This document shows positions 10,499 through 19,735 of a stretch of DNA of 64,000 bases, one piece after another (position 1 is the stretch's first letter; the number at the start of each line of letters is the position of its first letter). The position numbers and the translations under genes were made by a program. A model generated the notes under the pieces. That model made no database searches, was not told the DNA's origin, and was given only the letters and a program-made list of their open reading frames with translations. The stretch covers positions 1-64,000 of the forward strand of contig WRLG01000014.1 in NCBI GenBank assembly GCA_009777725.1, given 5' to 3'. The DNA comes from Oscillospiraceae bacterium (GTDB taxonomy: Bacteria; Bacillota; Clostridia; Oscillospirales; Ruminococcaceae).

Positions 10499-10824
10499 AT
10501 AACAAAGAAAAATTTATCACAGCGGCGACTACGCACATTAAGCGACAGGGCATCACAAACCTCTTGGAATGGCTTGAAAACACGGATTTTTACACTGCCC
10601 CTGCAAGCACAAAATATCATTTAGCGACAGAAGGCGGCTTATTGCAACACAGCCTCAATGTTTACGACAGGTTACTCAGGCTTTACGCTTCTGAATATGG
10701 CAATATTTCCGAAGAAGTGCATGAAACACTTGCAATTATCGGATTATTTCACGACATATGCAAGGTTAATTTCTACTGTGTAAAATTTAAACATTTTCCG
10801 CGTGTAATTCATTTTTTAACCTAA
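10495..10824 (+). CDS. HD-domain-like hydrolase, C-terminally truncated
   Basis: GGLLQHSLNVYDRL...IIGLFHDICKVNFY followed by an abrupt divergent tail. Confidence 0.55.
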   Translation: MNNKEKFITAATTHIKRQGITNLLEWLENTDFYTAPASTKYHLATEGGLLQHSLNVYDRLLRLYASEYGNISEEVHETLAIIGLFHDICKVNFYCVKFKHFPRVIHFLT

Positions 10825-11097
10825 TAACTTTGTACAATTAGTTAAGGTTTATTGTTGACTTTTGTTATTTATCAGCGGTGCAGCAAGCGACTGCGGTCGT
10901 GCATTTTTAGCTGACTTATCCAGTTATTGATGAGCGTTTATTGTTAGAGTTAGCGATTTATTCTGGTGAAAATCAGTTGTATAATTACACGAAAAACCTT
11001 ACAGCGGCGGAGGTTCGGTTTTATGCCGCTACTTTTATAGAAGCCAAGCAAAATTCAGCCCCATCTTGGGGGATTATAAAAGGATTGATTTGATAAA

Positions 11098-11367
11098 ATG
11101 TTGTTAAAACACACCTGCGAAGTGTGCGGGAAAGAGGAAGTTTTGGATAGCGAAACTGCATTTTATGAGGGCTGGGATTATCCTCCGAGGATGGGGGAAT
11201 TTGGAGTTGTTTCGCCAAGAACTTGCGGAAATTGCGGTATTGATAAAACGCTATGGTGGGAAATGACGTGCAATAAAACGCCTGTTTCAAAGTTGAGCAA
11301 AAATCATTGGGAGACTCTTAATAGGATTTTGGGGGAGCCGGGGAGTGTTGGGGTGGGGGCAGAATAG
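11098..11367 (+). CDS. Small Cys-rich hypothetical protein
   Basis: CEVCGKEE...CGNCG. Confidence 0.5.
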   Translation: MLLKHTCEVCGKEEVLDSETAFYEGWDYPPRMGEFGVVSPRTCGNCGIDKTLWWEMTCNKTPVSKLSKNHWETLNRILGEPGSVGVGAE

Positions 11368-11454
11368 GGGTGGGAGATGGCAATTTGGGCAGATAATATT
11401 TATAAAAAATCTTGACATTATGACTTAAAAGTGGTATAATAATCCTAAATCAAA

Positions 11455-11718
11455 ATGAAAAAGGGAGGTCTTGTTATGGAGCGACTTTGGTGCGGTGAGG
11501 CATCGATGAAATACCCTAAACAATGGATTGTCATGGTGAACATGGAGGATGAGCCTAAAACTAATAAGGCATACGGCGACATATATTTAGTCACGCCGGA
11601 CAAAAGAGAGGCGTATGACAAAGCGATTGAACTGGGCGACAGCATGGGTGAAAACATGGTTATTTCAGGGTTTGACGACACCCCGCAGATTGGGGGATTT
11701 GAAGTATGCTGCCCATAA
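11455..11718 (+). CDS. Hypothetical protein
   Basis: ORF with an AAGGGAGG ribosome-binding site, overlapping the next CDS. Confidence 0.5.
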   Translation: MKKGGLVMERLWCGEASMKYPKQWIVMVNMEDEPKTNKAYGDIYLVTPDKREAYDKAIELGDSMGENMVISGFDDTPQIGGFEVCCP

Positions 11719-12185
11719 TAATTCCGTTTGAACCAAACAGTTTAGGGCGAGTTGAATTTAAAGCCCACGTCATGACAGGCGACAGGCAATCGCTAAAGCG
11801 TGTATGGTTTAAGCTTGATTCCGGCTCGGATTTTACAACCGTCAGTTGCGACGACCTTCGCCGCCTTGGTTACTCGGAGGAGTTCTTGAAATCCTGCCCA
11901 TATCATGAAAACAGCGTGTCTTTGGCAATGGGCGAAAACAGAGCTCCGCTACAATATATAACAAATGTTTCCATTAAATTCGGCGACCGTGAACTGCAAC
12001 ATTGCCGCATATTTTTCTCGTTGGGGACAACGCTTCGCAGTCTGTTCGGCAGCGATATTTTGAAATATTTCAACAGAGAAACATGCTATGACACAGGCGA
12101 ACTGCGGTTATCGGAACGCAAAAAGAAACCGCCGCTTTCAATCGGCGAAACTGCTATACATATTTATTTTGTTGAAAAATCGTGA
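11706..12185 (+). CDS. Retropepsin-like aspartic protease domain protein
   Basis: VWFKLDSGSDFTTVSCDDLRRLGY (D-S-G) and SLFGSDILKYFNRETCYDTGELRL. Confidence 0.55.
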   Translation: MLPIIIPFEPNSLGRVEFKAHVMTGDRQSLKRVWFKLDSGSDFTTVSCDDLRRLGYSEEFLKSCPYHENSVSLAMGENRAPLQYITNVSIKFGDRELQHCRIFFSLGTTLRSLFGSDILKYFNRETCYDTGELRLSERKKKPPLSIGETAIHIYFVEKS

Positions 12186-12281
12186 TTTAAAAACTAAATT
12201 ATATGGATGTGTTTATAAAGATATGCCGTATGATTAAGTGTGATATCCCTGAGATTGAGCCGGAAAGCGGGGGAATTATAG

Positions 12282-13283
12282 ATGGCATTAAAATACCTTA
12301 AATATGAAGAAGCCGAAACCGCAAAGCCCGAATGGTTGTGGTCTGGTTTTATTCGTCTTGGAAAGGTCTGTTTGATAACAGGAGAGGGCGGGGTTGGAAA
12401 ATCCACGCTTACATACAAGTTGATTGCCGCCGTCACAACGGGAGACCATCTTCCCGAACAGGAAGAAGTCAGCATTGCTCCGTCTTTTTGCCTTATCCAA
12501 AATTCGGAGGACGAGCCTCGGGAGGACACCTTGCCGCAATTAAAACATTTCGGTGCGGATGTCGGCAAGGTGCGTTCAATCGAAGCCGATGGCGAACCGC
12601 TGACCCTCCTCGACCCACGATTTGAGGAGGCGGTAGCGGAGTTAAACGCCAAGCTACTGGTAATCGATCCGTACACGACATTTCTCGGCACATCAAGTAT
12701 GTATAGCCCGCAGTCTATGAGGAACGCTCTTAACCGATTACAAGATATAGCGCAAAAACATAAATGTGCGGTTGTTTTGGTGGGGCATATTAATAAAAAT
12801 GAGAGTGCGAAATCAAGCAACCGACATCTCGGAAGCAGCGATATTCGCCACGCTCTGCGTACCGTTCTTGTGGTCGGCAAGCTTGACGGCGACACTTACG
12901 CTGTCATTCCCGAAAAGATGAGTCGTGGTCGGCGGGTGAAATCTGTTGCTTTTGAATTAAGCGGCGTTCCCGACAATGAGAATATCGTCAACCTCGAATG
13001 GCTCGGAGAATGCGATGTTACCGCCGATGAATTGCTAAACGGCAGGAAATCGTCCAACGACTACGATGATGAACCTGTAATTGAGCGGTTGTTGCCGATT
13101 GAAAAGGCGATGCAATTTCTTAAAGCGAACCTCACGGAGACCCCTATCGACAAGGACGAGATTGTGAGTGCCGCCGACAAACAGGGTATAAAGTACGAAA
13201 CGCTCCGCCGTGCCCGTGAAAAACTCGGCGTTGTCACCGATTCTCGCGGTAATCGGTCACGGTGGTCGTTGCCGCTTGATTAG
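12282..13283 (+). CDS. RepA-like RecA-fold ATPase (AAA_25)
   Basis: VCLITGEGGVGKSTLTYKL Walker A; KLLVIDPYTTFLG Walker B; VVLVGHINKN. Confidence 0.8.
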   Translation: MALKYLKYEEAETAKPEWLWSGFIRLGKVCLITGEGGVGKSTLTYKLIAAVTTGDHLPEQEEVSIAPSFCLIQNSEDEPREDTLPQLKHFGADVGKVRSIEADGEPLTLLDPRFEEAVAELNAKLLVIDPYTTFLGTSSMYSPQSMRNALNRLQDIAQKHKCAVVLVGHINKNESAKSSNRHLGSSDIRHALRTVLVVGKLDGDTYAVIPEKMSRGRRVKSVAFELSGVPDNENIVNLEWLGECDVTADELLNGRKSSNDYDDEPVIERLLPIEKAMQFLKANLTETPIDKDEIVSAADKQGIKYETLRRAREKLGVVTDSRGNRSRWSLPLD

Positions 13284-13343
13284 CGTGTTCAGTTTGCGTG
13301 TTCAACCACACTTAGGCACTGTGAACACGCAAACTGAACACGC
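13283..13343. repeat. 22-bp perfect inverted repeat built from four GCGTGTTCA/TGAACACGC units
   Basis: gcgtgttcagtttgcgtgttca (13283-13304) and its reverse complement (13322-13343), 17-nt loop. Confidence 0.85.
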
Positions 13344-13534
13344 ACGGAGAATTTGAAATATCGGAGGGAAAAAGCATGGCATTAATTAAACCATCAAAAC
13401 TTAAAGAAACCGCACCGAACCCGGTGAGTTGAACGAGCAATTTGCCGCACTCAATAAGGAGTTGTTTGACAACTGTGGTTGCCGTGCCTGTAACAATTGC
13501 TGCTGAACTGAAACATCGCTCTATATTGGCGAAA

Positions 13535-13573
13535 AACGCCCTGCTCTTGATATGAGAGTGGGCGTTTTTTTGT
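13535..13573 (+). terminator. Intrinsic terminator
   Basis: aaaaacgccc...gggcgttttttt. Confidence 0.65.
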
Positions 13574-14022
13574 TGGCATTTTATGGGAAGTTGGTTTTTT
13601 AGGTAGCTACGTAACGAGAATCAAAAGCAAGATGCCGGACGTAAAAATTAATATCGTCAATCCGCAGGTCCGTGTACAAGCAAATCAAAATGCTGAGTTT
13701 GACGACTATAAAATTAAAATTATAAAATCGGAGCTAACTTCATTATAAAACTTACCAAAAATCAAGGTTAATTTTGGCATTATTGCTAAAGTTTATCATT
13801 TATATTGACTATTTTTGTGTAATGTGTTATAATAAAACCTATAATATTATGTTTTTCTGCAAGTTTTTTGTTTCTTTAAGGAAAGGATTGCTCGAAGAAA
13901 AAATGTGGCTTGCTTATGGATATTATGCTTTGTTAAGTAAACTAATCGGCTTAACAAGGCTATAAATTTATATAGTGCTTAGTGACACGACAAAGTGTGC
14001 AGAGCGGTTGGAGTGATGGTTA

Positions 14023-15285
14023 ATGTCTGAGCAAAATAATGATAGCGGCGGCGGGTGTCTGCTTTGGTTTATTGATTTTATTTTTGATACTATTAATAAT
14101 CGACGTATTCGTAAATATAATAAACATTCAAGAGGGCTTGAGGAATATAAAAATATAACAACAGATATGCTTTTCCCTTATGAGTCGTATCGGGATAATG
14201 TTATTATTTCGGGCGGTAATGACAGCGAGCGGATTGTGTTCAGCGAACGTATTTTGAAAAATTGCTCGTCTCAAGGACGGGCTGTAATTGTTTTACATTT
14301 AGGGAACAGTAGTCTTGAAAATATTATCACAAGCAATTCAGGCATTATCGTGAATAAGCATAATAAGAATTTTGATGCATTTACTTTACTCAAAGAGCAG
14401 GAAATATGTCAATTAGTTTTCGACACTTGCAAGTTAAAGTACGATATTAAGTCGTCGGGGCGTTATATTTTACAGGTTGTTTATGAGCTTTTGGCGGCTA
14501 AGAAAAAACGCCCGTATTTTTCAAGCTTTGCAAATTGTCCGTATCATCAGTTAACCGATAAAATAAGCGGAAGCCTCGCTAAAGGCTTAATTACCAAAGA
14601 TTCTGCTGACAACTTAAACACTCTGTTTATGATGGGACAAGCTGAATGTGCTAAAATAGATTCGTTTTTTTACGATATGAAAGCACAAATGAACCATATA
14701 GCGACTGATAACGCAAATAAAACAGGTGGAACAAGCATTTTGTCGGCAATAAAAAGCGGCAAGATTTTAGGTATTGATTTAAGCTCAACGGCAAATGTTA
14801 TGCTTATAGAGTTGATAGTTAATTCTTTAACCATAGCGATGAACAGGGGCTTTGAATTCACGCTGTTCTTAGACGATGTCGCTGTCGGAAATGAAATGCT
14901 GAAAAACGCCTTATGTCAAAAATCCAACCATAACAACATTATTTGCTCAAAAGACTTATATGCACTTCTTAACGGCAGAGACGACCTGTTTAATACTATT
15001 GCGGGGGAAGCTGAAAAAACCGTGATTTTATCTCATGGTTCGCATTTGAGCTGTGATAAATGGTCCAAGTATATCGGCGAGTATGATAAAATTGACGTAT
15101 CCCATAACACAAATTCAGGTTGGAATCAAAGCAGCAGATGGGGTTACAACTCTAATCAAGGCAAAACAATGAACAACAAGCGGGAATATAAAGTGAAGCC
15201 GGAGCAGATAAACCGTTTAATGCAAAATGAGATATTTATATACGATAATCAGACGGGGAGTTTGATTCAAACAACGGTAGTTTAG
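14023..15285 (+). CDS. T4CP/HerA-like ATPase relative without a recognisable Walker A
   Basis: P-loop position reads ISGGNDSERIVFSER; retained FTLFLDDVAVGNEML Walker-B-like segment; C terminus resembles coupling proteins. Confidence 0.45.
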   Translation: MSEQNNDSGGGCLLWFIDFIFDTINNRRIRKYNKHSRGLEEYKNITTDMLFPYESYRDNVIISGGNDSERIVFSERILKNCSSQGRAVIVLHLGNSSLENIITSNSGIIVNKHNKNFDAFTLLKEQEICQLVFDTCKLKYDIKSSGRYILQVVYELLAAKKKRPYFSSFANCPYHQLTDKISGSLAKGLITKDSADNLNTLFMMGQAECAKIDSFFYDMKAQMNHIATDNANKTGGTSILSAIKSGKILGIDLSSTANVMLIELIVNSLTIAMNRGFEFTLFLDDVAVGNEMLKNALCQKSNHNNIICSKDLYALLNGRDDLFNTIAGEAEKTVILSHGSHLSCDKWSKYIGEYDKIDVSHNTNSGWNQSSRWGYNSNQGKTMNNKREYKVKPEQINRLMQNEIFIYDNQTGSLIQTTVV

Positions 15286-15286
15286 G

Positions 15287-15472
15287 GTGGTTTGTATGGG
15301 CGATTGTAAAGATTATTGGTGTGAACATTATGGAAGCGGCAAATGCGATAATTGCGTAAAAAATCAGTCTGCCGAGGATATGCCCGAGCTTAGGGTTATT
15401 CTTAAAAAGCGAAGTTTGGAGCAAATGGAGATTTTCGCGGATAAGAGCAATAATAAAGGGCTGGAACGGTGA
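15287..15472 (+). CDS. Small Cys-rich protein
   Basis: CKDYWCEHYGSGKCDNC; tightly packed in the operon. Confidence 0.4.
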   Translation: MVCMGDCKDYWCEHYGSGKCDNCVKNQSAEDMPELRVILKKRSLEQMEIFADKSNNKGLER

Positions 15473-15545
15473 GCAATTTCCCGGTGGGTCATTGTATATA
15501 TCCTATAACCTTACAACGGAAGTTTATATAAAGGATGGTTGAATT

Positions 15546-16334
15546 ATGAAAATGAATATTGGCATCGGAATAGCTAAATGTTTAAAAAACGATAATATTT
15601 ACGGAGTTCGAGTTGAAGAGATACAAAAGGATAAGTGGGAAGCCACTTGGGCGTTTCCAATTAAACCTGAAGTTGCGAAACGCGAGGGTTATACCGAGCA
15701 AGTCTTTCCCAAAAATCTGACCTACGGTAAGGAATACCCCGGTTGCCCTTATTGCAAGAAATTTGAGAAATTGAACACAACTGCATCTGGCTCCGGTTCT
15801 CAAAAAGCAGACGTATACTTGGCTATTGATTTATCAGGAAGTATGAGCGGTGAGCCGCTGACTGAATCTAAAAAAGCGATGATAGACTTTGTAAAGCAGA
15901 TGAACTCTAATCAAATCAGAATCGGAGTCATTGCATTTGCAACAAGCTTGTCGCACGTTTTACCCTTAACCAATGATTACAACAAAGTAATTAATTCAAT
16001 AAACGGGCTTTACATAGGACTCGTGGGTAACGGAAATGCCGCAGAGCCATTCACTCTTGCGTATCCTAACCTTAAAAATGGCAAAGGGATGCGTTATATT
16101 TTAGTTTTAACCGATGGTGAATGGTGCGATTTAGATGAAAGGTCAGCTATTGCGGAAGCGAAAAAGTGTCACGCCGCTGAAATAGAGGTGGTAGCTCTTG
16201 GATTCGGGAGCGTGAAAAAACAATTCTTAGATGCTATTGCTTCGTCGAAAGAGTATTCAAAGTTAACTACTCTAAACAACCTTGCAGATGCGTTTACAGG
16301 ATTTGCAAAAGATATCGGAATAAAAAAGAAATAA
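15546..16334 (+). CDS. vWA-domain protein with an N-terminal Cys-containing segment
   Basis: CPYCKK; DVYLAIDLSGSMSGEPLTESKKA MIDAS (DLSGS), LVLTDGEW. Confidence 0.85.
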   Translation: MKMNIGIGIAKCLKNDNIYGVRVEEIQKDKWEATWAFPIKPEVAKREGYTEQVFPKNLTYGKEYPGCPYCKKFEKLNTTASGSGSQKADVYLAIDLSGSMSGEPLTESKKAMIDFVKQMNSNQIRIGVIAFATSLSHVLPLTNDYNKVINSINGLYIGLVGNGNAAEPFTLAYPNLKNGKGMRYILVLTDGEWCDLDERSAIAEAKKCHAAEIEVVALGFGSVKKQFLDAIASSKEYSKLTTLNNLADAFTGFAKDIGIKKK

Positions 16335-16364
16335 TTTTAAATTGTGTACATAAGGGGAATTGCA

Positions 16365-17417
16365 ATGAAAAATGCTGTTAAACAAACATTACGCAAAATT
16401 AATAACCATTTCAAGTTGGAGGAACCGGAGATATTCAATAATTCTACAAGGTTTAAAACCGCGTTTAAAGCCGCGCTTAAAGATGTTAAAATCGAACCGG
16501 ACGGCGATGTGATTCGCCATTTGCTTGAAATTGCTATATGCAAAATGCAAGCTTATTCCCGCCTGCAACAGGGTTTAAGCAAGAATGAATTTATCATTGA
16601 TAATCTTATTTTGGAAATGAAGAAGTATTATCCTGATGAAAATACCGTCAGAATGGTAATTGAAAGTATAGCGGAGGAATTGTTTGGGTATATGCCCGTT
16701 TCTACTCCCGCTCCAAATACCGCTTTTAACCCACCCCCGCAACAAACCGGGACACAACCGAAGCCAATACCTCCGCAAACCGACCGCATAGAATTCGGCG
16801 GATATAACTGGCGGGTGCTTGACATTCAGAATGATGCCGCATTAATTATTACGGAAAATATTATAGACCAACTAGCTTATCACAATAAATTTACTGCTGT
16901 AACGTGGGCTGACTGCGATTTAAGGAAATACCTAAACGGAGAATTTTTAAGTAATTTCAGCCCATTTGAACTTGCAAAAATTATTCCTATGCCAAATTTG
17001 AACCCTAATAATCCGTGGTGGGGAACAAACGGCGGAGCGGAAACAACAGATAAAGTGTTCCTTCTTTCTCTTCAAGAAGTTTGCCGTTATTTCGGAGACA
17101 GCCGAGCGCAACTGAACAGTAGTGTTAAAAAATCTTTAGCGGCTGAAATAAAGAGGGAATATTGGGATAAAGGTAAAACCAAATGGGATGAGTGGAAAGA
17201 TTTTTTTCTTGATAATGAGATTTATGTCACTGATGAAAACAATTCCAAAAGAATGTCAAAATATGGTAATAAATCTTCGTGGTGGTGGCTTCGGTCGCCC
17301 GGCCTCGACAGCGGTAGTGCCGCCCGTGTCGGTTTTGGCGGTTTTGTCAACGTCAATGGTGACTTTGTCAATTTTGGTGTCGGCGGTGTTCGTCCCGCTT
17401 TGTGGCTGAATCTGTAA
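16365..17417 (+). CDS. DGR variable protein 1 (shared N-terminal domain, DUF6273/C-lectin-like C terminus)
   Basis: SWWWLRSPGLDSGSAARVGFGGFVNVNGDFVNFGVGGVRPALWLNL*; start after an AAGGGGA ribosome-binding site. Confidence 0.85.
   Translation: MKNAVKQTLRKINNHFKLEEPEIFNNSTRFKTAFKAALKDVKIEPDGDVIRHLLEIAICKMQAYSRLQQGLSKNEFIIDNLILEMKKYYPDENTVRMVIESIAEELFGYMPVSTPAPNTAFNPPPQQTGTQPKPIPPQTDRIEFGGYNWRVLDIQNDAALIITENIIDQLAYHNKFTAVTWADCDLRKYLNGEFLSNFSPFELAKIIPMPNLNPNNPWWGTNGGAETTDKVFLLSLQEVCRYFGDSRAQLNSSVKKSLAAEIKREYWDKGKTKWDEWKDFFLDNEIYVTDENNSKRMSKYGNKSSWWWLRSPGLDSGSAARVGFGGFVNVNGDFVNFGVGGVRPALWLNL
17277..17417 (+). repeat. DGR variable region VR1
   Basis: Shares the invariant frame tcgtggtggtggcttcggtcgcc...gttcgtcccgctttgtggctgaat with four other copies; differences concentrated at codon positions 1-2 of NNY codons. 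Confidence 0.85.
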
Positions 17418-17444
17418 TCTTTTATCTGTTAATCTGATAAATCG

Positions 17445-17530
17445 TTAAATCCCGCCCGTGGGCGGCAATCTCCCGCCGCCGTGCGGCGGAATCTAATAAT
17501 CCCGCGTAAGCGGGTCGCGATTTTTGGAAA
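17445..17530. repeat. Tandem stem-loop array downstream of VR1
   Basis: ccgccc/gggcgg, ccgccgc-cgt-gcggcgg, cccgcgtaagcggg separated by aatct; recurs after VR2. Confidence 0.8.
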
Positions 17531-17586
17531 ATGAGGATTCATTGTTTTTGAAGGAATAATTTTTAAAATATAAGGAGGCAATTATC

Positions 17587-18903
17587 ATGGCATTTTCAAA
17601 GGAGAAGAACACAGTCCGGCTTGCGAACGGACAAGCTTTGACAATCAAGAAACCACTCGGCGACGGAGGGCAGGGAATAGTTTACAAGGTTGACTATTCG
17701 GGCAAGGAGTATGCCTTGAAGTGGTACAAGTCCAACTATTTGAAGGATTTGGACGAACGGCATAAAAACGGCAAGCAGCTTTTCAAGGAGAATATTCAGG
17801 CAAATATTGACAAAGGAAGCCCGAACGATAAGTTTTTGTGGCCCGAAGCGTTGACGGAAGAAATTGACGGTTGCTTTGGCTATATCATGAAACTTCGCCC
17901 GCAGGGGTATTACGATTTTAACGATGTTTACAACAATAAAGTCCCGTTTAAAAGCTTTCGGGCGACGGTTGAGAGTGCATTGGGAATCGTAAATGCGTTT
18001 AGTTCATTACATAAAAAAGGTTACTTTTATTTGGATTTAAACGGCGGCAACTTTTTCATTGATACCAAAAACGGCGATGTGCTTATCTGCGATAATGATA
18101 ACGTAACCGCTGAACCTAAATATAATTTAGGTCTGCCCGGCTATATCGCCCCCGAATTGGTAAGAGGCGAAAAGGGGGCGAAATCTAATGCCTTGACTGA
18201 TGCACATTCTCTTGCGGTTGTTTTGTTTCGGCTGTTTATGCGGCACGACCCCCTTATGGGCAGAAACTATTGCTCGAGCGTGGTTCTTACGGCGGCTAAG
18301 GAAAAGGAGTTATACGGAACAAAACCTGTCTTTATCTTTGACCCCGCTGATGATTCAAACCGCCCTGTTTTAAACCTGCACACAAACCCCATAAAGCTTT
18401 GGCCCATTTACCCTGAATATGTCAGAAAAGCTTTTATTGAAACATTTTGCGAGGGTATGAAAACCCCGGCGAAACGCCTTATTGAATCGGCTTGGGCAAA
18501 AGTCTTGTTAAAGTTAAGCGACGACATTTTAACCTGCACCTGCGGTACGGATATTCTTTGGAGCAATAAGGAAAATGCGGTGATTTGCCCAAAATGCGGG
18601 GTAAACTTAGGAAAGCCGCTTCATATTGATTACAACGGATACAGCATTAACCTTTTCCCCGGCAACAAAATTTACAGCACGCATATTGACGATGATTTCA
18701 ATAAACGAAGCGATTACGGATTAATTCTCGCCAATAAGCAAGACCCGAAAAAATGGGGAATAAAAAATATGTCCGGCGGCAATTGGAGCGTTAAAAAGCC
18801 TTCGGGTGAAACCGTAACAATTGCTTCAGGCAAAATAATTTCAATAGCCGAGGGAACGGAAATAGAGTTGCCCGGCGGCAAAAAACTTATCATTAGCGCG
18901 TAA
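17587..18903 (+). CDS. TerY-P-type protein kinase with C-terminal zinc ribbon
   Basis: LGDGGQGIVYKV...YALKWY, YLDLNGGNFFI catalytic loop, VLICDNDNV metal-binding motif, CTCGTDILW...CPKCG. Confidence 0.82.
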   Translation: MAFSKEKNTVRLANGQALTIKKPLGDGGQGIVYKVDYSGKEYALKWYKSNYLKDLDERHKNGKQLFKENIQANIDKGSPNDKFLWPEALTEEIDGCFGYIMKLRPQGYYDFNDVYNNKVPFKSFRATVESALGIVNAFSSLHKKGYFYLDLNGGNFFIDTKNGDVLICDNDNVTAEPKYNLGLPGYIAPELVRGEKGAKSNALTDAHSLAVVLFRLFMRHDPLMGRNYCSSVVLTAAKEKELYGTKPVFIFDPADDSNRPVLNLHTNPIKLWPIYPEYVRKAFIETFCEGMKTPAKRLIESAWAKVLLKLSDDILTCTCGTDILWSNKENAVICPKCGVNLGKPLHIDYNGYSINLFPGNKIYSTHIDDDFNKRSDYGLILANKQDPKKWGIKNMSGGNWSVKKPSGETVTIASGKIISIAEGTEIELPGGKKLIISA

Positions 18904-18945
18904 TTTAGGCTAAACTAAAAAAATAAATTTATGGAGGAATTTTTT

Positions 18946-19734
18946 ATGGCAACGAAAACAGCAGTAAATCCTTTGGAGGGAGTTGGTAAACCTACTAAGC
19001 CAAACCTTGTCGTGTTTTTTGTAATTGATAAGTCTTATAGTATGGCGGGGGCAAGCATTAACGCAGTAAATCACGCTATGAGGGAGATAATACCTATCCT
19101 AAAAGATATAGACGGGCAGGATGCAGATTTAAAGGTGGCGGCACTTACTTTTTCAGCAGGGGCGGAGTGGGTTTATTCCAATCCGCAAGATGCAGAAGAA
19201 CTCGCATGGGTAGATGTTGAGGCTGATGGTTGGACTGACTTCGGTGCGGCTTGTGATGAACTGTGCAGTAAAATGTCGAGAAGTGCATATATGGCATCAA
19301 AAGCAGGTTATAAAAAACCCGTTGTTATTCTTCTGACGGACGGCGAACCTACAGATAATTGGGAGCCTAAGTTAGCGAAATTGAAACAAAACAGATGGTT
19401 TCAAGTCGCATTTAAAATTGGTCTTGCTGTTGATGATGCCAACGAGGATGTGCTTGGCGAATTTGTCGGAACAAAGAAAGGTAAGAACGGCAAATACGAG
19501 GGCGTTTACCGAATTGATGATGCAAACAAACTTAAAACAGCAATTAAGGTTGTTATCGTCACATCATCTGAAATCGGCAGCAGAAGTATGCCCATTGATA
19601 TTAACGTAGCCGATGCAGACCTTGATGATAAGCAACATAAAGACCTTCACGACATGATTGAAGAGAAACTTGATGACGATGATGCGTTCAGCGATTACGC
19701 CGCAACTTCTGATGATGATGAGGAGTGGGATTAA
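18946..19734 (+). CDS. TerY-like vWA protein
   Basis: VVFFVIDKSYSMAGASINAVNHAMREI, VVILLTDGEPTDNW. Confidence 0.87.
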   Translation: MATKTAVNPLEGVGKPTKPNLVVFFVIDKSYSMAGASINAVNHAMREIIPILKDIDGQDADLKVAALTFSAGAEWVYSNPQDAEELAWVDVEADGWTDFGAACDELCSKMSRSAYMASKAGYKKPVVILLTDGEPTDNWEPKLAKLKQNRWFQVAFKIGLAVDDANEDVLGEFVGTKKGKNGKYEGVYRIDDANKLKTAIKVVIVTSSEIGSRSMPIDINVADADLDDKQHKDLHDMIEEKLDDDDAFSDYAATSDDDEEWD

Positions 19735-19735
19735 T

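Noticed and set aside
12194-12895. 233-aa minus-strand ORF antisense to the RepA-like gene
   Set aside because: The plus-strand frame has clear Walker motifs; the antisense ORF has no recognisable domain.
17188-17409. Overlapping out-of-frame ORFs through VR1 and similarly through VR2, VR3 and VR4 (RGGGFGRPA...FVPLCG-type proteins)
   Set aside because: An open +1 frame is an expected by-product of the conserved TGG/GTC/GCC frame and NNY codons; no separate start signals or conservation argument.
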